Part shown: piece by piece, positions 32,686-41,636 of the stretch
Layout of the letters: each line of letters opens with the position of its first letter
Numbering within the stretch: the first letter of the stretch is position 1
Assembly (NCBI GenBank): GCA_946482325.1
Contig: CAMLRA010000011.1
Span: forward strand, 1-53,714
DNA length: 53,714 bases
Source of the DNA: an uncultured Chromatiaceae bacterium
GTDB lineage: Bacteria; Pseudomonadota; Gammaproteobacteria; Enterobacterales; Alteromonadaceae
Direction of reading: 5' to 3'
Notes under the pieces: generated by a model
Database searches by the model: none
Told to the model about the DNA's origin: nothing
Seen by the model: only the letters and a program-made list of their open reading frames with translations
Translations under genes and position numbers: made by a program

Positions 32686-33783
32686 ATGTCTGCTTTTCCC
32701 GCGGTTTCCCGTCAACTGACCGCCTGTGTGCTGGCGGCTGTTGCTTTACTGAGCGCTTGTTCTGACGCGCCCACTGCACCGGCTGAGACGGTGCGTCCGG
32801 TCAAAACTATGCTGGTCAGTGCCGGCACCGGTGCTGAGAAACTGGTGCAAACCGGTGAGATCCGGCCTTCTGAAGAAACCAGTCTCGGTTTTCGCATCGA
32901 TGGTCGGATTGTCAAACGGCTGGTTGACGTTGGTGCCGTGGTCAAAGCTGGTGATGTGTTAGCGACGCTGGACCCCAGTGACAGCGAAAACCAGTTAAAA
33001 GCCGCCAAAGCGCAGCTCGACAGTGCGGTGACGGCAGAAAAACTGGCTTTATCAAACTTTAAACGCTTAAAACAACTGGCTCCCGGCGGCGCGGTGTCGG
33101 CGGCGCAGTTAGAGCAGGCGCAGTCTGACCATGAAGCCAGTTTGTCGGCGCGTAAAAGTGCTGAAGCCAATGTCACCAGTGCGCAGGACCGGCTGAATTT
33201 TACTGCGTTGACCGCAACCAGCGACGGCGTGGTGTCGGCGGTGACCGCCAATCCGGGCCAGGTGGTCAGCGCCGGTCAGGAAGTGGTGCGGTTAGCAGCT
33301 TTAGCCGGGCGCGATGCAGTGTTTGATGTGTCTGAAAGTCTGGTCAACAGCAAGTTGGGCCATCCGGCTGTTCTGGTGACTTTGTTGTCTGACCCCAGCA
33401 TTCAGGCGCAAGGCCGCATCCGCGATGTCAGCCCGGTGGCTGACCCGGTAACCCGCACCATCCGCGTGCGCGTCACGCTGGAGCAGCCACCGGCGGCCTT
33501 TGGTTTTGGCGCCACAGTGCAAGGCAGTATCGACAAACCGGCCTCAGACCAGCTGATGGTGCCAGCCAGCGCCATGACCCGCGACGGCACTGAACCGGCG
33601 GTCTATGTCGTCGACCCTGCTTCATTACAGCTGCAGCTGAAAAAGGTCAAAGTCAGCCGTTATTCCGACACAGAAGTTTTTATCAGCGCCGGTTTAACTG
33701 CCGGTGAGCGGGTGGTGGTGGCCGGCGTCGGCAAATTACGCCCGGGCCTGACGGTGTCTTTGCTGGCGGAGCCAAAAGCATGA
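32686..33783 (+). CDS. RND efflux periplasmic adaptor (HlyD/MFP family) lipoprotein
   Basis: A 365-residue adaptor. The signal peptide ends in a lipobox (ALLSAC near residue 26), so it should be lipid-anchored. Then a lipoyl half-motif (ETSLGFRIDGRIVKRLVDVG, GDVLATLDP), a helical hairpin (about 100-160), the second lipoyl half (GVVSAVTANPGQVVSAGQEV), a beta-barrel and the membrane-proximal domain. It connects the RND pump to an outer-membrane channel. It overlaps the pump gene by four bases (ATGA) and follows its TetR gene. No TolC-type gene is nearby. Confidence 0.93.
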   Translation: MSAFPAVSRQLTACVLAAVALLSACSDAPTAPAETVRPVKTMLVSAGTGAEKLVQTGEIRPSEETSLGFRIDGRIVKRLVDVGAVVKAGDVLATLDPSDSENQLKAAKAQLDSAVTAEKLALSNFKRLKQLAPGGAVSAAQLEQAQSDHEASLSARKSAEANVTSAQDRLNFTALTATSDGVVSAVTANPGQVVSAGQEVVRLAALAGRDAVFDVSESLVNSKLGHPAVLVTLLSDPSIQAQGRIRDVSPVADPVTRTIRVRVTLEQPPAAFGFGATVQGSIDKPASDQLMVPASAMTRDGTEPAVYVVDPASLQLQLKKVKVSRYSDTEVFISAGLTAGERVVVAGVGKLRPGLTVSLLAEPKA

Positions 33784-36700
33784 GTTCAGCAGCCCCTGAT
33801 ACTGCCGGTAGCACTGGCTTTAACCTGTCAAGCTGGGCACTGGCCAATCAGCAGCTCGTGGCGTTTTTGCTGCTGGTGGTGATGGCCTGTGGTGTGCTGA
33901 GCTATGACCGGCTGCCGCGCAACGAAGACCCGGCGTTTACTATTAAAACTGCTGTAGTTTCAGCCGGTTGGCCGGGCGCTACCGTGCTGGATACGATGAA
34001 TCTCGTCACAGAGCCGATGGAGAAAAAGCTGCAGGAAATTCCATACCTGGATTTTGTCGAAAGCTACACCAAAAGTGGTGAGGCCGTGGTGTTTCTGGCG
34101 CTGAAAGACAATACGCCGCCGGAGATGGTGCCGGATATCTGGTACAAAGTGCGGAAAAAAATGCAGGACCTGGCGCCGAGTTTGCCCGCAGGGGTGTCGA
34201 CACCGGGCGTGAATGATGAATTTGACGACACCTTCGGCACTATCTTTGGTTTTGTCGCCGACGGTTTCAGCCCGCGTGAATTGCGTGAATACGTCGAAAC
34301 GATGCGTGCCGAACTGTTACAAGTACCAAACGTCGGCAAAATTGACATTTTAGGCGTAGAAGAAGAGCAGATCGTCGTCGAATTTTCACCCCGCCGCATG
34401 GCCGGTCTGGGGCTGGACCCGGCGCAGGTCATGCAGAGTATTCAGGCGCAAAATGCCGTGACTCCAAGCGGCGTGGTGCGCACCGACAAAGAACGCATCA
34501 GTTTACGGGTCAGCGGTGCTTTTACTTCTGAGCAAAGTATCCGCGATATCACACTGCGCCTCGGCGACCGGTTTGTCGCTTTGTCGGACATTGCCACAGT
34601 GTCGCGCCAGCTGGCCGAACCGCCGGTGCCGCTGTTTAAAGTCAATGGCGACAAGGCGCTGGGCCTCGCCATTTCGATGGCGCCGACCGGTAATATGCTG
34701 GAATTTGGTCAGGCTATCCGCGCCAGCATGACCACACTTGCAGCGGATTTACCCCATGGCATTGAGCTGCATGTGGTGGCTGATCAATCTGCCGTCGTCA
34801 AAGACGCCGTCGGTGGTTTCCTCAAAGTATTGATTGAAGCCATTGTCATAGTGCTGGCGGTGTCTTTTGTTTCGCTTGGCACCCGCGCCGGTTTAGTGGT
34901 TGCGGTGTCAGTGCCGGTGGTACTGGCGATGACTTTTGTTGGCATGGAGCTGGCGGATATCGGCTTGCAGCGCATCTCGCTTGGCGCTTTGATTATTGCG
35001 CTGGGGCTGTTGGTGGACGATGCGATGATCACGGTCGAGGCGATGGTCTCCAGGCTCGAAGCTGGCTGGGATTTACGCCGCGCTGCCACTTATGCCTATG
35101 AAACCACAGCCTTTCCGATGTTAACCGGCACACTGGTGATGATCGCCGGTTTTATTCCGGTCGGTTTTGCCTCGTCCAGTGCCGGCGAATACTGTTTCTC
35201 GTTATTTATGGTGGTGCTGATTGCGCTGATGAGTTCCTGGATTGTCGCAGTGTTGTTTTCGCCGCTGTTAGGCGTTTGGTTGCTGAAAGCCGCACCAGGC
35301 GCAGCGCATCCGGCACCAGGCCGTTTTATGCGGGCCTATGACCGGTTACTGACACAAGCGCTGGCACATCGTGGCAAAAGTATCGCGCTGGCATTGGGTG
35401 TTTTTGCACTGGCGCTGGTTGGTTCCGGCCAGTTGCAGGAAGAGTTTTTCCCGGCATCAGACCGGCCTGAATTGCTGGTCAGCATCAATTTGCCGCAAAA
35501 CAGCGCGCAGGCGGAAACGGAGCGGCGCACGGCAGTGCTGGAACAAGTACTGAAAGCCGACCCGGATGTCAGTTATTTCTCCAGTTACATTGGCTCCGGC
35601 GCTATCCGCTTTTATCTGCCGATGGATGTGCTGTTAAGCCATGAGCATGTGGCGCAAATTGTGGTGGTGACTAAAGGCCTGGCCGAGCGCGATGCTGTGC
35701 GGGCCCGGCTCGAAGCTCTGGTGCAGCAGCAATTCAGTGATTTAGTGGTGCGGGTGTCGCCGCTGGAATTGGGGCCGCCGGTCGGCTGGCCGCTGAAATA
35801 CCGCGTGATGGGGCCGGATATTGATGTGGTGCGGGCGCAGGCACTGGCGCTCAGCGGCATCATTGGTCAAAACGCCAATACCCGTGATGTGAATATGACT
35901 GCCGGTGAGCCGGAGCGCACTGTGCTGGTTGAGGTCAATCAGACCGAGGCCCGCGCCGCCGGTTTTAGTTCTGAAGACGTGGCGTCGGCCTTGGCCACCA
36001 TTTTTTCTGGCCGGACCTTAACTTCGGTGCGCGACGGCAAACGGCTGGTCAATGTGGTGGTGCGCGGGCAAAGTAGCGAACGCGAAGACTTAGCCACAGT
36101 GGCGAATTTGCAGATCCGCACCGCCGATGGCCGCGCTGTGCCGCTGCGGCAAATTGCCAAAGTCAGCTATGGCCTGGCTGATCCGATGGTGTGGCGTCGC
36201 CAGCGCCAGGCGTTTATTACAGTGCAGGCCGATATCGCGCCAGGCATGACAGCGCAGGGCGTGGTGAACAATCTGGCAGCTGATGTCGCGGCATTCAGCG
36301 CCAAACTGCCGGCCGGTTATCAGCTGGAAGTCGGCGGCGCCGCGGCGGAGTCGGAAAAAGGTAACGCATCTATTTTTGCTGTGTTGCCGCTGACGATGCT
36401 GGTCATGCTGGTGCTGCTGATGATCCAGCTCAAACGCATTTCGCGCACTGTGCTGGCCTTTATCACGGCACCTTTTGGCCTGATTGGGATTGTATTGGCG
36501 ATGTTGCCAACCGGCACACCGATGGGCTTTGTCGCGCTGCTCGGGTGTATAGCGCTCGCCGGGATGATTATCCGCAATGCGGTGATCCTGATTAGCGAAG
36601 TCGATACCAATGTCGAACAAGGCATGGCGCGTGATGAGGCCATCATGGCGGCAACGCGCCATCGCGCCCGGCCAATATTGCTGACGGCCGCAGCGGCGAT

Positions 36701-36860
36701 TTTGGGCATGATCCCGATCGCCACTCAGGTGTTCTGGGGGCCGATGGCGTACGCCATTATCGGCGGTTTGTTTGCCGCGACTATCCTGACATTGACGGTA
36801 CTGCCTTGCGCGCTGAGTTTATTGATGCAACGGGAGGCGAGGGCGCTCACAGCCGCCTGA
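33780..36860 (+). CDS. RND multidrug efflux pump (HAE1 family)
   Basis: A 1026-residue inner-membrane proton/drug antiporter. TM1 is near residues 25-45, with the first large periplasmic loop, then TM2-TM6, including SLGALIIALGLLVDDAMITV with the proton-relay Asp pair near 405, and GFIPVGFASSSAGEY. The second half repeats: loop, then TM8-TM12 with AMLPTGTPMGFVALLGCIAL and the RHRARPILLTA loop. The size and motifs match AcrB-type pumps, closest by eye to MexK/TriC-like members. The substrates are unknown, and the outer channel must come from elsewhere. Confidence 0.95.
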   Translation: MSSAAPDTAGSTGFNLSSWALANQQLVAFLLLVVMACGVLSYDRLPRNEDPAFTIKTAVVSAGWPGATVLDTMNLVTEPMEKKLQEIPYLDFVESYTKSGEAVVFLALKDNTPPEMVPDIWYKVRKKMQDLAPSLPAGVSTPGVNDEFDDTFGTIFGFVADGFSPRELREYVETMRAELLQVPNVGKIDILGVEEEQIVVEFSPRRMAGLGLDPAQVMQSIQAQNAVTPSGVVRTDKERISLRVSGAFTSEQSIRDITLRLGDRFVALSDIATVSRQLAEPPVPLFKVNGDKALGLAISMAPTGNMLEFGQAIRASMTTLAADLPHGIELHVVADQSAVVKDAVGGFLKVLIEAIVIVLAVSFVSLGTRAGLVVAVSVPVVLAMTFVGMELADIGLQRISLGALIIALGLLVDDAMITVEAMVSRLEAGWDLRRAATYAYETTAFPMLTGTLVMIAGFIPVGFASSSAGEYCFSLFMVVLIALMSSWIVAVLFSPLLGVWLLKAAPGAAHPAPGRFMRAYDRLLTQALAHRGKSIALALGVFALALVGSGQLQEEFFPASDRPELLVSINLPQNSAQAETERRTAVLEQVLKADPDVSYFSSYIGSGAIRFYLPMDVLLSHEHVAQIVVVTKGLAERDAVRARLEALVQQQFSDLVVRVSPLELGPPVGWPLKYRVMGPDIDVVRAQALALSGIIGQNANTRDVNMTAGEPERTVLVEVNQTEARAAGFSSEDVASALATIFSGRTLTSVRDGKRLVNVVVRGQSSEREDLATVANLQIRTADGRAVPLRQIAKVSYGLADPMVWRRQRQAFITVQADIAPGMTAQGVVNNLAADVAAFSAKLPAGYQLEVGGAAAESEKGNASIFAVLPLTMLVMLVLLMIQLKRISRTVLAFITAPFGLIGIVLAMLPTGTPMGFVALLGCIALAGMIIRNAVILISEVDTNVEQGMARDEAIMAATRHRARPILLTAAAAILGMIPIATQVFWGPMAYAIIGGLFAATILTLTVLPCALSLLMQREARALTAA

Positions 36861-36871
36861 TAGGGTCTGGC

Positions 36872-36910
36872 TTGACATACGGAATAGCATATATATGATA
36901 TTCCGTATGT
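36872..36910 (+). promoter_or_regulatory. ars promoter with embedded ArsR operator
   Basis: A consensus -35 TTGACA (36872-36877) and -10 TATGAT (36894-36899) with a 16-base spacer are embedded in a perfect 12-base inverted repeat: ACATACGGAATA (36875-36886) and its complement (36899-36910), separated by a 12-base AT-rich centre. Occupancy by a dimeric ArsR would cover both promoter elements. It lies 33 bases upstream of arsR. Confidence 0.85.
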
Positions 36911-36943
36911 TTTAATGGCAGGCGAAAGATTAGGCTGAGTTTC

Positions 36944-37294
36944 ATGCTGCAACCAGTTGAATTTTATAAATTATTATCCGATGAAACCCGTCTCAATTGC
37001 CTGTTGCTGATTTGTCAGCAACAGGAACTTTGTGTCTGTGAGCTGGTTTGTGCGCTCAATGACATCCAGCCGAAAATCTCCCGCCATCTGGCGATGCTGC
37101 GCAAGGCCGGTTTATTACTGGACCGGCGTCAGGGCCAATGGGTGTTTTACCGCTTAAATCCGGCGTTACCGGATTGGGCCTGCCAAAGCCTGCAGCTGAC
37201 GTTGCAGCAAAATCCACAACAACTGGCGCCGCTGACGCAAAACCTGTGCGCGATGGGAGACCGGCCAGCGCGGCAGTCGGCGTGCTGTCCTTGA
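36944..37294 (+). CDS. arsR: ArsR-family arsenic-responsive repressor
   Basis: A 116-residue winged-helix repressor. The metalloid site is in helix ELCVCELVCAL (Cys-x-Cys plus a third Cys near residue 33), the classical ArsR As(III) signature. DNA recognition helix: PKISRHLAMLRKAGLLLDRR. The C-terminus carries an extra CC pair (SACCP). It should repress its own operon (arsR, phosphatase, GAPDH, ArsJ) through the palindrome just upstream and release it on trivalent arsenic. The start at 36944 is used with a weak AGG-type ribosome site. Confidence 0.94.
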   Translation: MLQPVEFYKLLSDETRLNCLLLICQQQELCVCELVCALNDIQPKISRHLAMLRKAGLLLDRRQGQWVFYRLNPALPDWACQSLQLTLQQNPQQLAPLTQNLCAMGDRPARQSACCP

Positions 37295-37330
37295 ACCATA
37301 CTCAACTTTTTGCCCACAAAGGAAAACATC

Positions 37331-37840
37331 ATGGCTGATAAATCCCATCCGTTTGACGAACTGCTGATTAATCCGGGCACCAGCGCCACAGCCGCATTGC
37401 TGTTTACGCCATGCCCCGGCACTAAAGGTGTCGAGATTAAAACGGCACTGGAGCAACTCAAAGCCGCCGGCGCTGTGGCCGTGATTAGCCTGACGCCGGA
37501 CAGCGAAATGCAGCAGCTGCAGGTCAACGATATTCCGGTGCTGTGCCGTGAATTAGGTCTTGGCTGGTTTCATTGCCCGATAGAAGATGATCAGGCGCCG
37601 GGGCCGCTGTTTGCCATTAACTGGCAGGTTGCCTCTTCTCAGGTACATCAGTGGCTGCGTCTTGGCGACAAAATTGCCATTCACTGTAAAGGGGGCTCAG
37701 GCCGTACCGGTTTGTTGGCCGCGCAAATTCTGCTGGAACTGGGGCTGGATAAAATTGAGGCAAAAAGCCGGGTGCAGGCGCTACGGCCTTATGCTTTAAC
37801 GCTGCAGCCGCATCTGGATTATTTCAACAGCCTGAAATAA
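37331..37840 (+). CDS. Dual-specificity/tyrosine phosphatase-like protein in ars operon
   Basis: A 169-residue protein with the cysteine-phosphatase loop HCKGGSGRTG (C-x5-R near residues 117-123) and a preceding Asp-bearing region (WFHCPIEDDQAP) as the general-acid loop. The N-terminus (residues 1-60) reads TPCPGTKGVEIKTALEQLKA, resembling the CDKN3/KAP-like dual-specificity group. Members of the cysteine phosphatase fold include the LMW-type and CDC25-type arsenate reductases, so an arsenate reductase or a protein/metabolite phosphatase are both possible. The start at 37331 has AAGGAAAAC upstream. It lies 36 bases after arsR. Confidence 0.85.
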   Translation: MADKSHPFDELLINPGTSATAALLFTPCPGTKGVEIKTALEQLKAAGAVAVISLTPDSEMQQLQVNDIPVLCRELGLGWFHCPIEDDQAPGPLFAINWQVASSQVHQWLRLGDKIAIHCKGGSGRTGLLAAQILLELGLDKIEAKSRVQALRPYALTLQPHLDYFNSLK

Positions 37841-37892
37841 CAGGTTTATTTATTGATATCGCGCTGCAACAAAGCAGCTCCGGAGAGTTTTA

Positions 37893-38897
37893 ATGAGTAT
37901 TCGTGTTGGTATTAACGGTTTTGGCCGTATTGGCCGGTTGGCATTGCGGGCGGCTTTTGACTGGCCTGAATTTGAATTTGTCCGTGTGAACGATCCGGCC
38001 GGTGATGCCGCCACTTTCGCGCATCTGCTGAACTTTGATTCGGTACATGGCCGCTGGTTACATGAAGCCAGCCATACCGACGACAGTATTGTCATCAACG
38101 GCAAAAGCATCGCAGTGAGCCAGCATAAAACGATTGCCGACACCGACTGGTCGGGCTGTGACATTGTTATTGAATGCTCCGGCAAGATGAAAAGCCAAGC
38201 CGTGCTGCAGGCTTATCTGGCGCAGGGTGTCAAACGTGTGGTGGTCAGTGCGCCGGTGAACGAGCCTGGCGTATTAAACGTGGTGATGGGGGTCAATCAG
38301 CATTTGTTTGATGCCAAAGTGCATCGTATTGTGACTGCAGCCAGCTGCACCACTAATTGTCTGGCGCCTGTAGTCAAAGTTATCCATGAAAGCCTCGGCA
38401 TCAAACATGGCGCTATCACGACGATTCACGACTTAACTAATACTCAGTCGATTCTGGATACACCGCACAAAGACTTACGCCGCGCCCGCGCCTGTGGTGC
38501 CAGCCTGATCCCAACCACGACCGGTTCTGCCACCGCCATCACGGAAATTTTCCCGGAACTGAAGGGCCGCTTAAACGGCCATGCAGTGCGGGTGCCACTC
38601 GCCAACGCATCCCTGACCGACTGTGTGTTTGAAGTCGAGCGCGCGACTACCGCCGAGGAAGTCAACAGCCTGCTCAAAGCCGCAGCCGAGGGGCCATTGC
38701 GCGGTATTCTGGGGTATGAAAGCCGGCCGCTGGTGTCGGTGGATTATAAAACCGACCCGCGTTCCAGCGTCATTGACGCTTTGTCGACGATGGTGGTGAA
38801 CGGCACTCAGGTGAAAATCTACGCCTGGTACGACAACGAATGGGGCTATGCCAACCGCACAGTCGAACTGGCGCGACTCGTCGGCAGCTCCGGATGA
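37893..38897 (+). CDS. Glyceraldehyde-3-phosphate dehydrogenase of arsenate-resistance type
   Basis: A 334-residue type I GAPDH: Rossmann [17 protein letters not shown], catalytic Cys in [11 protein letters not shown], His in [10 protein letters not shown] and [11 protein letters not shown] near the end. In ArsJ operons the linked GAPDH uses arsenate instead of phosphate to form 1-arseno-3-phosphoglycerate, which ArsJ then exports. Position directly before arsJ (overlapping it by four bases) makes that role likely here. A housekeeping glycolytic role is possible but less probable in this operon. A GGAG site precedes the ATG. Confidence 0.93.
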   Translation: MSIRVGINGFGRIGRLALRAAFDWPEFEFVRVNDPAGDAATFAHLLNFDSVHGRWLHEASHTDDSIVINGKSIAVSQHKTIADTDWSGCDIVIECSGKMKSQAVLQAYLAQGVKRVVVSAPVNEPGVLNVVMGVNQHLFDAKVHRIVTAASCTTNCLAPVVKVIHESLGIKHGAITTIHDLTNTQSILDTPHKDLRRARACGASLIPTTTGSATAITEIFPELKGRLNGHAVRVPLANASLTDCVFEVERATTAEEVNSLLKAAAEGPLRGILGYESRPLVSVDYKTDPRSSVIDALSTMVVNGTQVKIYAWYDNEWGYANRTVELARLVGSSG

Positions 38898-38929
38898 AGG
38901 CTGCTAAGCAAATGAAAGCTGCTAAGCAA
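38894..38929 (+). repeat. 18-base tandem duplication at arsJ start
   Basis: Two consecutive 18-base units, ATGAAGGCTGCTAAGCAA and ATGAAAGCTGCTAAGCAA, differ at one base and encode MKAAKQ twice before the third in-frame ATG. This is a slippage-type repeat in which each unit carries its own start codon. Confidence 0.9.
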
Positions 38930-40135
38930 ATGAGTGTGCAGCAGAACCTGCAGCAATACGCCGTGGTCACCGGCAATTACTGGGCCTTTACGCTGACCGA
39001 CGGTGCGCTGCGCATGTTGATTGTGCTGCATTTTTACCAGCAGGGGTTTTCGGCACTGGCGATTGCTTCGTTATTTATGCTGTACGAACTCTTTGGTGTG
39101 GTGACCAATTTAACCGGCGGCTGGCTCGGCGCGCGCATTGGCCTCAACCGCACTATGCATATCGGTTTGTTGCTACAGGTGGTGGCGCTGGCGCTGTTAC
39201 TGGTGCCCGCTGAGCAGCTCACCGTGGTTTGGGTGATGCTGGCGCAGGCGTTGTCGGGGATCGCCAAGGACTTAAATAAAATGAGCGCTAAAAGTGCGTT
39301 AAAACTGCTGCTGCCAGCCGAGCAACAAGGCCAGCTATTCCGCTGGGTGGCGCTTTTAACCGGCTCAAAGAATGCGCTCAAGGGCGTCGGGTTTTTCCTC
39401 GGTGGTTTGCTGCTGAGCCTGGCTGGTTTTCAGGGCGCAGTGCTGGCGCTGGCGGCGATGTTGGCGCTGGTCTGGCTACTCAGTTTGGTGCTGCTAAAGC
39501 GTGATTTGGGTAAAAGCAGTTTTAAACCTAAATTCCGCGATTTGTTATCGAAAAGCCGGCCGATTAACCAATTGTCTGCTGCGCGGTTGTTTTTGTTTGG
39601 CGCGCGCGACGTCTGGTTTGTCATTGCGTTGCCGCTGTATCTGTCGACCCAATTTGGCTGGAGCCACAGCGCGGTCGGCAGTTTTCTGGCGTTGTGGGTC
39701 ATAGGATATGGTGCGGTGCAGGCCGCAGCGCCCAAGCTGTTACAGCGCGGCGGGCAAGTGCCGGATGGCGGCAGCGCCTTGTATTGGGCCGCCATTCTGA
39801 CCGGCGTGCCGCTGTGGATCAGCATGGGCATGCTCAGCGCACCGGTGTTGGATTTGTGGATTTTACTCGCCGGTTTATTGGTATTTGGCGCGGTGTTTGC
39901 GCTGAATTCGGCGCTGCACAGTTATCTGATAGTCAGCTACGCCAGAGCCGACGGCGTGTCACTGGATGTGGGCTTTTATTACATGGCAAACGCCATGGGG
40001 CGCTTAACCGGCACTTTGTTGTCCGGCTGGATTTATCAGACCTATGGCCTGCAGCCCTGTTTATGGGCCGCCAGTCTGATGTTGCTGCTGGCCACAGTGC
40101 TGAGTCTGGGGTTGCCGAAAAATATCGGGCCTTAG
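38894..40135 (+). CDS. arsJ: ArsJ organoarsenical efflux permease (MFS)
   Basis: A 413-residue major-facilitator-type transporter with about twelve membrane helices. The early segment [20 protein letters not shown], then [37 protein letters not shown] and [12 protein letters not shown] strongly resemble ArsJ. It exports 1-arseno-3-phosphoglycerate made by the upstream GAPDH, conferring arsenate resistance. Its start overlaps the GAPDH stop (ATGA). The N-terminus begins with a tandem [13 protein letters not shown] from an 18-base duplication, so three in-frame ATGs (38894, 38912 and 38930) could serve as starts. Confidence 0.92.
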   Translation: MKAAKQMKAAKQMSVQQNLQQYAVVTGNYWAFTLTDGALRMLIVLHFYQQGFSALAIASLFMLYELFGVVTNLTGGWLGARIGLNRTMHIGLLLQVVALALLLVPAEQLTVVWVMLAQALSGIAKDLNKMSAKSALKLLLPAEQQGQLFRWVALLTGSKNALKGVGFFLGGLLLSLAGFQGAVLALAAMLALVWLLSLVLLKRDLGKSSFKPKFRDLLSKSRPINQLSAARLFLFGARDVWFVIALPLYLSTQFGWSHSAVGSFLALWVIGYGAVQAAAPKLLQRGGQVPDGGSALYWAAILTGVPLWISMGMLSAPVLDLWILLAGLLVFGAVFALNSALHSYLIVSYARADGVSLDVGFYYMANAMGRLTGTLLSGWIYQTYGLQPCLWAASLMLLLATVLSLGLPKNIGP

Positions 40136-40146
40136 GGCCTGGTTAA

Positions 40147-41490
40147 CTACCCAGTCAACTGCACCGTATCGAGCACAGCAAAGCCTTTATGCACGCCACC
40201 TTCCAGGCTGTCTGCGGCTTTAGTTCTGAGCAGATAACCGCCATATCTGGCGCTTTCGCCGAGGCTGAAAATGCCCAGTTCGCTGATATGGCCTGATGCG
40301 GATTGCCACTGGCCCTGCACCAGTTTATCCAGCGGTTCCGGCCGGATCCTGGCGTCGATTGGCGCCATCAGGATATCGCCGGCACCTGGTTGTCGCTGTG
40401 CATACCAGTGGCTGGCTTGCGCCGCTCGGGCCACATTGCCACCACCTTCGGCCTGGCGTTTGTACCACCAGCCGGCGGCGAGGCGGGTTGCCACTTCGTC
40501 CGCGGTCAGCTCATCGACAGCCGCCATCGGCACTGTCAAAGCAGCAAGTTGGCGGGTCTCTGTCAGACTAAAACCAAACTGCGCGGCAAATTCAGCATGC
40601 CGTGCTGGTTGTTGCAGATACTGACAAAGCCGCAGTTGCAGCCATTTACTGCCAGCCAGTTGCTGGCTCAGCGACGGGCATACCAGCAGGTCAAAGTGTT
40701 CCAGCTGTGCCCGCAATTCGAGCTGCGCTGTGCTTTGATAATCAGCGGCGTTGTAACCGGTGCGGAAATACAATAAATGCAGTGGTTGGCGCTGCGCATC
40801 ACAGAGCGTCCGGCTGCCGGCCGGGGTTGCGGCAACCTGCTGTTGCAGTTGCGCCAGTGTCAGCCGTTGCACTGTGGCACCAAGCCGCTGCAGTGCCCCG
40901 GCCAACAACTGCTGGTCAAACACATTGTCTTCCTGCGGTTCGACCACAAACACAATTTGTGGTTTTGTCTGGCCCGCTTGAGTGGCGGCTGCTTCGTACA
41001 GCAACTGCGCCTGTGCGTCTATCGCCGGATTGTCCACATAAGGGCCAGGCAGTTGTTGTTGCAGCACTGTCAGCCATTGACTATTTAGTGGTCCCATGCC
41101 AGCAGCGATAGGGTTGGACTCAACCCAGCGCCATTGTTGATTTTGGTCCAGTATCAGGTCATGGCGTTGTAACGCGACGGCGGTCGCAATACGGCTGGCA
41201 GTGCCGGATGCGTTCAGCAGACGCGTCAGTTGGCCCGGCAAACTGTTTGCCGCGTTTAAAGGTGCCAGCTGTTGCAATAACCAGTCAGTTTGTCCGGCGA
41301 CGCGCAGGTGCAATAAACCAAGCAGCCCGCCGGCTTCTAAGGCCTGTTGCCATAATTCGCTACTGAGCTGATAAGGCGTCAGTGACACCGGTGCCGGCAG
41401 CCATGCGCCCTCTTTGCTTAACAGGCCAAGACCGGCCTGTTGCAACAAACGGGTGAGATCGGCGCCTTGGCTTGGGTTGAAACTGGTCAT
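40147..41490 (-). CDS. Eukaryotic-type glutathione synthetase
   Basis: A 447-residue ATP-grasp ligase of the eukaryotic glutathione synthetase family, not the bacterial GshB type. Diagnostic parallels to the human enzyme include LILDQNQQWRWVESNPIAAG (the E-x-N metal ligands), FVVEPQEDNVFDQQLLAGAL, LYFRTGYNAADYQS, CPSLSQQLAGSKWLQLRL, WYKRQAEGGGNVAR (the glycine-rich ATP loop with Lys and Glu kept) and SELGIFSLGE with GGYLLRTKA near the C-terminus. It should join gamma-glutamylcysteine and glycine. It is divergent from an ArsR regulator with three operators between. The 3' end is convergent with arsJ. It is probably horizontally acquired, by inference. Confidence 0.92.
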   Translation of the reverse strand: MTSFNPSQGADLTRLLQQAGLGLLSKEGAWLPAPVSLTPYQLSSELWQQALEAGGLLGLLHLRVAGQTDWLLQQLAPLNAANSLPGQLTRLLNASGTASRIATAVALQRHDLILDQNQQWRWVESNPIAAGMGPLNSQWLTVLQQQLPGPYVDNPAIDAQAQLLYEAAATQAGQTKPQIVFVVEPQEDNVFDQQLLAGALQRLGATVQRLTLAQLQQQVAATPAGSRTLCDAQRQPLHLLYFRTGYNAADYQSTAQLELRAQLEHFDLLVCPSLSQQLAGSKWLQLRLCQYLQQPARHAEFAAQFGFSLTETRQLAALTVPMAAVDELTADEVATRLAAGWWYKRQAEGGGNVARAAQASHWYAQRQPGAGDILMAPIDARIRPEPLDKLVQGQWQSASGHISELGIFSLGESARYGGYLLRTKAADSLEGGVHKGFAVLDTVQLTG

Positions 41491-41506
41491 TTGGCACTTC
41501 CTATAT

Positions 41507-41577
41507 TTCGATGTTTATCGAATTATAATATTTCGATGGATATAGAAACGTCAATTTATATTTCTATTTTTATCGAA
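41507..41577. promoter_or_regulatory. Triple operator for the second ArsR
   Basis: Three 16-base inverted repeats of one form, TTC(G/T)AT-N4-AT(C/A)GAA, start at 41507, 41532 and 41562. The middle copy lies between a minus-strand -35 (TTGACG, 41549-41554) and -10 (TATTAT, 41525-41530, spacer 18) that would serve the glutathione synthetase gene. On the plus strand a TATAAT (41524-41529) lies between copies 1 and 2. All copies are in the 146-base divergent gap. Confidence 0.8.
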
Positions 41578-41636
41578 ATAAGTTTGAGTGCAGCGGCACT
41601 CTGTCGTTAGAATGCAGCATTATCAGTGATTGCTGG

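Noticed and set aside
38894..38929. CRISPR-like repeat
   Set aside because: Only two tandem coding units without spacers; it is a coding duplication.
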